Positions 1-5,010 of a DNA stretch of 7,091 nucleotides are shown here, one piece after another. The stretch is from JBBDWZ01 sp050732575 (GTDB lineage Bacteria > Gemmatimonadota > Gemmatimonadetes > Longimicrobiales > RSA9): assembly GCA_050732575.1 (NCBI GenBank), contig JBOHRF010000265.1, positions 1-7,091 of the forward strand, given 5' to 3'. Below the pieces are notes generated by a model. That model did no database searches. It was given only the letters and a program-made list of their open reading frames with translations, and was not told where the DNA came from. The translations under genes were made by a program, and so were the position numbers. Position 1 is the stretch's first letter; each line of letters begins with the position of its first letter.

Positions 1-957
1 ACGCGCGGGAGTCGGACCGCTGGCCGGTGCAAATCCAGAGAGCGCTTCCGTCATAGCTTTGGCAAACGCGGCGGCACTCGGAGTCCGCTCCTTGGGGTTG
101 CGCTTCAAAGCGGCGTCCAGCGCAATCTGCAGTGACGGCGGGAATGAGCTCCCCGGCGCCAGCTGAGCAAGCGTCATCGGATCTTGAGTGAGCCGGCTCA
201 CCAGCATCTCGCGCGTATTCTCGACCCGAAAAGGCAATAACCCGGTGAGCATGCGATACACGACCAGGGCGAGCGAGTAGACATCGCTGCGGCCGTCCAG
301 CGATTCACCGGTGAGCTGCTCAGGGCTCATGTACTCCGGCGTTCCTACCACAAAGCCGAAGCGAGTGACTTCGGATTCGCTGGTGTCATCCTCCGCTTTG
401 GCGATGTCAAAGTCGACAACCTTGACCAGGTCGGATCCGTCGCGCCGGGTCATCAACATGATGTTGGCCGGCTTCAGGTCGCGGTGCACAATGCCGGCAT
501 CGTGCGCTGCCTGAAGCGCGCCCGCGGCTTGAACCGTGATGCCTAAGGCCCTTTCCAGCGGCACCGTGCCTTGTTGTGTGAGCACTTCCCGCAGGGTCAA
601 ACCCGGGATGTACTCCATGGCCAGGAACTGAACGCCCTCAGCAGTGTCACTGAAATCATAGATGGTGCAGACGTTCTCGTGGCGAATGCGTGACACGCCG
701 CGTGCGCCGCGAACAAACCGAGCCATCGACTCGGCATCGCCGGCCAGGGAATCACGCAACACCTTGATGGCGTCTTTGCGACCGATCTTGAGGTGCTCAG
801 CCAGGTACACGCTACCCATAGCACCATCGCCCAGTCTGCTTAGAATCCGATAGCGACCCGCCAACACGCTACCGATTTGAAGCGAGGAGGTGGGCGAAGA
901 CTCGCCCGCCGCCTCATGACTGGGGCTGTTGTCCTGGTTGTCGGGGTGGTCCCCCAT
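1..957 (-). CDS. PknB-type serine/threonine protein kinase, N-terminal part (C-terminus outside window)
   Basis: This is a Hanks-type kinase that should transfer phosphate from ATP to Ser/Thr of unknown target proteins. I translated 319 residues from the complement. The start is the ATG at 957-955, and an in-frame TAA lies only seven codons upstream. After a polar leader (residues 1-30) the kinase domain runs from about 35 to 305. Visible motifs are the glycine loop GDGAMGSV (43-50), the ATP-binding lysine in AIKV (K65), HRDLKPAN (158-165, catalytic D160, metal-binding N165), DFD (182-184), GTPEYMSPE (205-213) and DVYS (D225). Two positions depart from consensus: Gly84 sits exactly 19 residues after K65, where PknB has its salt-bridge Glu, and DFG is DFD. 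No membrane segment is seen before the window edge, so I cannot say whether the protein is membrane-anchored or carries a sensor domain. The family is certain; activity is an open question. Confidence 0.95.
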   Translation of the reverse strand, partial: MGDHPDNQDNSPSHEAAGESSPTSSLQIGSVLAGRYRILSRLGDGAMGSVYLAEHLKIGRKDAIKVLRDSLAGDAESMARFVRGARGVSRIRHENVCTIYDFSDTAEGVQFLAMEYIPGLTLREVLTQQGTVPLERALGITVQAAGALQAAHDAGIVHRDLKPANIMLMTRRDGSDLVKVVDFDIAKAEDDTSESEVTRFGFVVGTPEYMSPEQLTGESLDGRSDVYSLALVVYRMLTGLLPFRVENTREMLVSRLTQDPMTLAQLAPGSSFPPSLQIALDAALKRNPKERTPSAAAFAKAMTEALSGFAPASGPTPAR

Positions 958-1214
958 GAAATACTCGCTGTGGAGTTATGCTTTCCCGGCCGCCGCACCG
1001 GATCCAACGAGCAACGCTACGAGTAACATACTGCCGGAGCAACATCTCCATATCCCTGCATCCTGGCAAAATGCAATGGCCATCGACGGTGTTCTCTGTG
1101 ATGTCGCAAGGACACGGGGCGGTACAGCGCCGGTTGTACGGCGCTTCCTTTGCGACGGTGCTTTGTGTACCATTGCCAGTTCAGCGACCATGAACTCTCG
1201 GTAAGCGACGAACC
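958..1214. promoter_or_regulatory. Divergent intergenic region between kinase and CsgG-like gene
   Basis: These 257 bases separate two divergently oriented genes and must contain the 5' signals of both. I see no convincing -35/-10 pair on either strand. The best plus-strand -10 resemblance is TACCAT at 1168-1173, without a good -35 box. Small open frames crossing this region lack ribosome-binding sites and family resemblance. The only clear structure is the overlapping inverted repeats at 1122-1144. The assignment as a promoter region rests on gene orientation, not on recognised boxes. Confidence 0.5.
1122..1144. repeat. Overlapping inverted repeats in the divergent promoter region
   Basis: Two perfect inverted repeats share bases. 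GTACA at 1122-1126 is mirrored by TGTAC at 1135-1139 with an 8-base spacer. GCGCCG at 1127-1132 is mirrored by CGGCGC at 1139-1144 around a 6-base loop. They lie 70-90 bases before the CsgG-like start, a position suited to an operator or a 5' leader hairpin. Short GC-rich repeats also occur by chance, so function is not established. Confidence 0.35.
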
Positions 1215-1919
1215 ATGCGCGGAACACTAAGAACGTCTGTTTTGGGTTTAGCCATTGTAGCCCTGACGAGCGCGAACGCGGGCGCACAGCAACAGGACCG
1301 ACCGGGTATCGCCGTGTTTCCGCTCGAGTATGGCGGATCACTGGCCGGCAACTCGGAAGGGCTGGATCGCCTTGCCATCGGCCTGCAGCAGCTACTGCTC
1401 AATCACTTCTTGCAAAACCCATCGATTCGGGTCGTGGAGCGGCTCCGGATCAAGGAACTGATGGACGAACAGGGGCTAACGCAGGCCGGCAGGGTTGATC
1501 CGCAAACCGCGGCGCGAATCGGCAAGCTGATTGGGGCACGCTACATGGTACTGGGCGGCTATTCGGAGCTGCCCGATATGCAGGTTACGGCGCGCATCGT
1601 GGACACGGAAACGAGCGAGATCCTGTTTTCTCGGCGGGTGAGCGGGAAGCGAGACAAGCTCATGAGCATGCTGAACGATTTGGGAACCCAAATCGAGCAG
1701 GGAATCCGAGGCCTGCCGCCCTTGCCCGCAGCCGTTCGGGAGGCGCGTCGAACCCAGGAATCGCTTCCCGCCGAGGTTGGGTTCCTGTATTCGCAGGCGC
1801 TGGCCGCGGCGGACGGAGGCATGAAGGACGTAGCCATCGATTTGTATCAGCAGATCACGCAGCGATTCCCGCAGTTCACGCCAGCGCGCGATGCGTTGCG
1901 CCAGCTCCGAGGAACCTGA
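1215..1919 (+). CDS. Secreted CsgG/HfaB-domain protein with C-terminal TPR-like helix pair
   Basis: The 234-residue product starts with a classical signal peptide: charged n-region MRGTLR, hydrophobic core to about residue 17, and an Ala-Gly-Ala site that predicts cleavage after residue 24. The next section (about 30-165) reads like a CsgG domain: an IAVFPL strand, a helix ending in a VVERLRIKELMDEQGL segment, ARIGKLIGARYMVLGGYSE, then alternating strands (VTARIVDTETSEILFSRRVSG) and a helix. The last 40 residues (QALAAADGGMKDVAIDLY...FTPARDALRQL) resemble one tetratricopeptide unit. CsgG itself is an outer-membrane lipoprotein that secretes curli subunits. This protein has no lipobox cysteine, and no curli subunit gene is nearby, so a curli role should not be assumed; a periplasmic or peripheral envelope role is more likely. 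No strong Shine-Dalgarno precedes the ATG. Domain call is fairly secure, function is not. Confidence 0.75.
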   Translation: MRGTLRTSVLGLAIVALTSANAGAQQQDRPGIAVFPLEYGGSLAGNSEGLDRLAIGLQQLLLNHFLQNPSIRVVERLRIKELMDEQGLTQAGRVDPQTAARIGKLIGARYMVLGGYSELPDMQVTARIVDTETSEILFSRRVSGKRDKLMSMLNDLGTQIEQGIRGLPPLPAAVREARRTQESLPAEVGFLYSQALAAADGGMKDVAIDLYQQITQRFPQFTPARDALRQLRGT

Positions 1920-1931
1920 CGCCCGGCAAAC

Positions 1932-1963
1932 GGCCCGCGGTTGCACAATACGCCCCGCGGGCC
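1932..1963 (+). terminator. GC-rich hairpin after the CsgG-like gene, possible terminator
   Basis: GGCCCGCGG at 1932-1940 pairs perfectly with CCGCGGGCC at 1955-1963 around a 14-base loop, beginning 13 bases after the CsgG-like stop codon. Its placement suits a transcript end. However, no T-run follows directly; the first is at 2000-2005, 36 bases further on. It is therefore not a canonical intrinsic terminator and could instead be a 3'-end stabilising or leader structure. Confidence 0.35.
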
Positions 1964-1967
1964 CGTG

Positions 1968-1977
1968 GTTGATCAAC
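1968..1977. repeat. 10-base perfect palindrome GTTGATCAAC upstream of era
   Basis: This self-complementary decamer lies about 80 bases before the era start, just after the GC-rich hairpin. It has the size and symmetry of a half-size operator, but ten-base palindromes are not rare and no second copy is evident here. Confidence 0.25.
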
Positions 1978-1989
1978 TTTCACCGACCT

Positions 1990-2005
1990 AAAAACGGCGT
2001 TTTTT
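1990..2005. repeat. A5-CGGCG-T6 inverted repeat, T-run on plus strand
   Basis: AAAAACG and CGTTTTT mirror each other about a single G at 1997, giving a small AT-flanked palindrome that stands out in GC-rich DNA. On the plus strand it supplies the only T-run near the end of the CsgG-like transcript. As a hairpin it would have only five A-T pairs, so it is weak alone. It may be a terminator remnant or an upstream element of the era promoter. Confidence 0.25.
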
Positions 2006-2059
2006 CATCGCCTGGCCTCTTCCGCCATCAGTGCTACCCGGCGAGATTCTCACTCAGCC

Positions 2060-2992
2060 ATGCAAGAACAGCAGGGAACAGCAGTTGCGCCATCGCCCAG
2101 GGCCGGGTACGTGGCCCTGGTGGGGCGTCCGAACGTGGGCAAATCGGCGTTGCTCAACGCGCTGATTGGGGAAAAGCTGAGCATCGTCACAGCACGGGCA
2201 CAGACTACCCGGGAGCAGGTCTTGGGAATCCTGACCACGGATTGCGCCCAAGTGGTATTCGTCGATACGCCGGGACTGTTGGTTCCGAAATACAGACTGC
2301 AGGAATCCATGTTGCGCACCGCGCTTGCTGCGATAAAGGACGCCGATCTCATCCTGCTGCTGCTCGATGCGGGTCGGCCGGATGAAGTGCCGTCTCCGGA
2401 CCTGGTCCCTCAGCTGTCTTTGCGCAGGAAGGATCTGACCTGCGCCATCAACAAGATCGACCTGCCTGCGCCGGGCGGAATTGCGCGCCTGCAAGCGTGG
2501 GCGGAATCGGCACTCGGGCTGGAGCCGATGTTATGCTCGGCGCTGACCGGTGACGGTCTGGCGGGTTTACAAGATCAACTGATCGGCCAGCTGCCACCGT
2601 CTCCGTTCCTTTATCCGGCTGATGACCTGGCCGTCCAGCCCACACGGTTTTTCGTGCAAGAGCTGGTTCGGGAGACAATCTTTGAGCAATACGAGCAGGA
2701 ATTGCCCTACTCGACGGTAACGCGAGTCGAGGAATTCCGGGAAGGACGCGCTCCGATCTACATCCGTGTGACAGTGTACGTAGAGCGCGCGTCTCAGAAA
2801 GCGATCCTTCTGGGCAAAGACGGCCGGGCAATTCGAGAGTTGGGGCGGAGTGCCCGACAGAAAATCGAAAAACTAGTGGGCGCGGAAGTCTACCTCGACT
2901 TGTGGGTCAAGACTCTGCCCGGTTGGCGCAACAAGTCCGCCACCCTGAAGTTTCTGGGTTACGCCGTGCCACCCGAGAGCACAGGCCGCTAA
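2060..2992 (+). CDS. era: GTPase Era, ribosome small-subunit assembly factor
   Basis: Era binds the 3' end of 16S rRNA and helps 30S maturation. The 310-residue product has the full family layout. The GTPase domain shows G1 GRPNVGKS (22-29), G2 QTTRE (48-52), G3 DTPG (69-72), G4 NKID (131-134) and G5 SAL (160-162). The C-terminal type II KH domain has the GKDG loop at 252-255, followed by a helix with ARQKIEKL and the typical ending VYLDLWVKTLPGWR. Length is close to the usual 300 or so residues, with a short polar N-terminal extension (about 15 residues). The ATG at 2060 is the only sensible start, although the Shine-Dalgarno is poor. No key residue is missing. It is the first gene of the plus-strand cluster, and the next gene follows after 17 bases. 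Confidence 0.98.
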   Translation: MQEQQGTAVAPSPRAGYVALVGRPNVGKSALLNALIGEKLSIVTARAQTTREQVLGILTTDCAQVVFVDTPGLLVPKYRLQESMLRTALAAIKDADLILLLLDAGRPDEVPSPDLVPQLSLRRKDLTCAINKIDLPAPGGIARLQAWAESALGLEPMLCSALTGDGLAGLQDQLIGQLPPSPFLYPADDLAVQPTRFFVQELVRETIFEQYEQELPYSTVTRVEEFREGRAPIYIRVTVYVERASQKAILLGKDGRAIRELGRSARQKIEKLVGAEVYLDLWVKTLPGWRNKSATLKFLGYAVPPESTGR

Positions 2993-2996
2993 ACGC

Positions 2997-3005
2997 GGAA
3001 AGGTG
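2997..3005 (+). promoter_or_regulatory. Ribosome-binding site of the Trm112-like gene
   Basis: GGAAAGGTG precedes the ATG at 3010 at suitable spacing. It is the clearest Shine-Dalgarno in the window and favours 3010 over the out-of-frame ATG at 3006-3008, which lies too close to it. Confidence 0.6.
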
Positions 3006-3009
3006 ATGA

Positions 3010-3174
3010 ATGCTGGATCAGCGTTTACTCGAGATTTTGGTCTGTCCGAAGTGCAAAGGCGACCTCGAGTACAAGTCCGAGCCCGAGGAATTGGTCTGCC
3101 ACCAATGCCGGCTGCGCTACGAAGTGCGCGACGACATTCCAATCCTGCTGGTGGATGAGGCCAAGCCGCTGTAA
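3010..3174 (+). CDS. Trm112/UPF0434 (YcaR-like) zinc-ribbon protein
   Basis: This small gene encodes 54 residues beginning MLDQRLLEILVCPKC and containing RDDIPILLVDEA near the end, the hallmark opening and closing of the UPF0434/Trm112 family (E. coli YcaR is similar in size). Four cysteines, C12 and C15 (CPKC) with C30 and C33 (CHQC), form a complete zinc-ribbon set; YcaR as I remember it lacks the second pair. Trm112 in eukaryotes and archaea is an activator subunit of several methyltransferases acting on RNA and translation factors. The bacterial role is less clear, so a partner is only inferred. It starts 17 bases after era, has a good ribosome-binding site, and its end overlaps the next gene by about 20 bases, so it is probably co-translated. 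Confidence 0.9.
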   Translation: MLDQRLLEILVCPKCKGDLEYKSEPEELVCHQCRLRYEVRDDIPILLVDEAKPL

Positions 3175-4189
3175 TCAGCCGCAACATCTCAGCCTCAGCC
3201 GCGTGAGATGGTGGCTCCTGAGTCTATCGCTCGCCGGCGTGCTTTGCCCGTATCCTACGGCTGAAGCGGCAGGACAATCGGGCCGCGTGACCAGCACAGA
3301 GTGCTGCCTGGAGTTGCTGTTCCCGCTTGGGGCTCGCGCAGTTTCGCTCGGTCAATCGCTCACGGCGCGTCCCAGTCCCGACGGACTCTTCTACAATCCC
3401 GCGAGCCTTGCGGGCACAGGACGCGACCAATTCCTGGTTCATCACGAAATGACGTTCGAAGGACAGAACAACGCGTTCATGATTCTGATCGATGCCGGCC
3501 TGGCCGGAGCATTTGGTCTGACGTACGCACTCATCGACCAGGGTGAGGAGGACGCGACGGGTCCGGGCGGCGAGGTTACCGGTCGCCTGACCATTCGTCA
3601 GCAGCAGCTGCTGGCAACCTATGCCACTTCGGTCGGGACCGGGCTGCGGGCCGGCGTCAGTTACAAACTTTTCCACGGAGGCACATTCTGTTCAGGCTCT
3701 TGCGGTGGCGGCGAACGGGCGGGTACAACGCACCTGCTCGATCTGGGGGCTCAGTACACGCCCAGGTTTTTCCCGTACCTCGAGCTGGGTGCGTCCCTCA
3801 CGCAATTTGGCTTCCCGCTGCAACAGAAGAATGCCGAACAGGCCGACCCGACTCCGGCTCGAATTCGCGCCGGTGCAGCGTATGAGATTGCTCACCATTT
3901 TCGCGCGGATTCGACAATTTCGATCTGGCTCTCGGGCGACGTGGTGAACCGGTTCCGCGCCCCTACGGCACCCATCGTCGGCCTGGGCGTTGAGGCTGCA
4001 TTCGACCGGACGATCTTTGTGCGCGCGGGGTATTCTGGCTCGGGAGACGCGTTGACCAAGGGCGGCGGCGGCCTGGGCATTGGCATCCGTTACGAGCGGT
4101 TCACCATCGATGTGGCCACATTGTTCACGCGTTCGGAACTCGATACGGAAGGCGCCCCATTTCAGGTAAGCTTCGGCATCACATTCTGA
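3155..4189 (+). CDS. PorV/UPF0164-like outer-membrane beta-barrel protein
   Basis: This is probably an outer-membrane barrel of the PorV/PorQ (UPF0164) type. Early in the mature protein comes the family-like stretch GARAVSLGQSLTARPSPDGLFYNPASLAG, followed by many alternating strands and glycine-rich turns. The last residues are FQVSFGITF, ending in Phe as barrel-assembly substrates usually do. The ATG at 3155 lies inside the preceding gene and gives 344 residues, but with a 16-residue polar leader before the hydrophobic core. A GTG at 3203 would give a conventional signal peptide (VRWWLLSLSLAGVL, cleavage near AEA at residue 38) and may be the true start. The mature part has cysteines at 50, 51, 179 and 183. 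PorV is known from type IX secretion, but nothing else here points to that system, so the transported substrate is unknown. Confidence 0.75.
   Translation: MRPSRCNQPQHLSLSRVRWWLLSLSLAGVLCPYPTAEAAGQSGRVTSTECCLELLFPLGARAVSLGQSLTARPSPDGLFYNPASLAGTGRDQFLVHHEMTFEGQNNAFMILIDAGLAGAFGLTYALIDQGEEDATGPGGEVTGRLTIRQQQLLATYATSVGTGLRAGVSYKLFHGGTFCSGSCGGGERAGTTHLLDLGAQYTPRFFPYLELGASLTQFGFPLQQKNAEQADPTPARIRAGAAYEIAHHFRADSTISIWLSGDVVNRFRAPTAPIVGLGVEAAFDRTIFVRAGYSGSGDALTKGGGGLGIGIRYERFTIDVATLFTRSELDTEGAPFQVSFGITF
4147..4152 (+). promoter_or_regulatory. Candidate ribosome-binding site inside the PorV-like gene
   Basis: GGAAGG lies six bases before an in-frame ATT (4159) of the next gene. It would support initiation there with a positively charged signal peptide (SGKLRHH then a hydrophobic core). 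It also encodes part of the PorV-like protein, so the match could be coincidental. Confidence 0.25.
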
Positions 4190-5010
4190 CCTGCAGCCTG
4201 CTGGTTTGGGCCGCAGTAAGCGCTTCCCTGGCGCACGCGCAAGGACCCGTTCTCTCGCGGGCCGGGGCGCCGTTGCGGTTGGTCCCGCACGGGCCTTCCG
4301 ATCGTCCTGGCACCGCCTTCCTGGCCTCCGCCCTGCTTCCGGGTGCCGGTCAATATTATCTGGGTGAAGAGCGCTGGGTGCCCTATCTGGCCCTGGAGAC
4401 CTGGGCCTGGATCTCTTACGCCAACCAGCAGTCGCGCGGTCGCGCACTGGAGCGTCGCTACCGTGATCTGGCCTGGCAGGTTGCGCGCCGCGTTTGCCCG
4501 GGCGTGCGGCGCGACACCGCGTTTGCTTACTACGAGGCCATGGCGGATTTCCATGAGAGCGGTGCCTTTGACATGAATGAGGGCGTCTCGGGCATTCAAC
4601 CAGAGTCCCGCCAGCAAACCTACAACGGTCAGCAGTGGGTACGCGCCAAAGCGCTGTTTCTTCGAGGCTTCGAGGCTCCTCCTGGCAGCCCGGAATACAA
4701 TCGCGCGATCGAGTACTACTCGGTTCACGCCATTCCTGCGGGCTACTGCTGGAGCTGGGGTGACAGCAATCTGGAACAGGACGCGTTCAACCGACTGATC
4801 GATCAAAGCGATGGTGCCTTGCGTGCAGCCACACGTACGCTTGGATTGATCCTTGCAAACCACGTAGTGAGCGCCATCGATGCGCTGATCTCGGCGCGAC
4901 TGCAAGCGCTGGCGCGCAGCGACATGCGCATCAAAATCGGCAGCGCGCTGGAACCCGTTGGCGAAGGCCTTCAATGGAAGACGACCGTGCGCCTGACCCT
5001 CGGGAAATGA
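4186..5010 (+). CDS. DUF5683-like envelope protein with non-ATG start
   Basis: I recognise the general type, not a function. The frame contains PGAGQYYLGEERWVPYLALETWAW (motif at about residues 52-75, counted from 4186), typical of DUF5683/TM2-like membrane proteins. Near the C-terminus is NHVVSAIDALISARL (225-239), followed by strand-like segments ending VRLTLGK. The only conventional start is TTG at 4273, which gives 245 residues. However, the same frame just upstream encodes a clear signal peptide: hydrophobic TCSLLVWAAVSASLAHA, then Gln-Gly, with an Ala-His-Ala cleavage site. I therefore place the start at CTG 4186, which forms a CTGA 4-base overlap with the upstream stop and matches the ATGA junction downstream. 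ATT at 4159 is an alternative. The central region is rich in charged and aromatic residues. It probably works at the envelope with its PorV-like neighbour. Confidence 0.6.
   Translation: MTCSLLVWAAVSASLAHAQGPVLSRAGAPLRLVPHGPSDRPGTAFLASALLPGAGQYYLGEERWVPYLALETWAWISYANQQSRGRALERRYRDLAWQVARRVCPGVRRDTAFAYYEAMADFHESGAFDMNEGVSGIQPESRQQTYNGQQWVRAKALFLRGFEAPPGSPEYNRAIEYYSVHAIPAGYCWSWGDSNLEQDAFNRLIDQSDGALRAATRTLGLILANHVVSAIDALISARLQALARSDMRIKIGSALEPVGEGLQWKTTVRLTLGK

Noticed and set aside
311..853. Short plus-strand frames opposite the kinase gene
   Set aside because: The kinase motifs on the minus strand explain this DNA fully; the shadow products are Ser/Arg-rich without features.
1134..1173. Possible sigma-70 promoter (TTGTAC with TACCAT)
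   Set aside because: The spacing between the boxes is 28 bases, far from 17, so they cannot be a pair.
976..1341. 121-codon minus-strand frame in the divergent region, ending in a hydrophobic stretch
   Set aside because: It overlaps the start of the CsgG-like gene, the hydrophobic stretch is at the C-terminal end, and there is no ribosome-binding site or family match.
1891..2385. 164-codon plus-strand frame overlapping the start of era
   Set aside because: It begins inside the CsgG-like gene and is out of frame with the complete Era GTPase motifs.
3692..4447. 251-codon minus-strand frame
   Set aside because: It spans the junction of two plus-strand genes and reads as Arg/Pro/Ala-rich shadow sequence.
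4162..4974. 270-codon minus-strand frame opposite the DUF5683-like gene
   Set aside because: The plus strand has recognisable motifs and operon spacing; the antisense product is compositionally odd, with no recognised domain.
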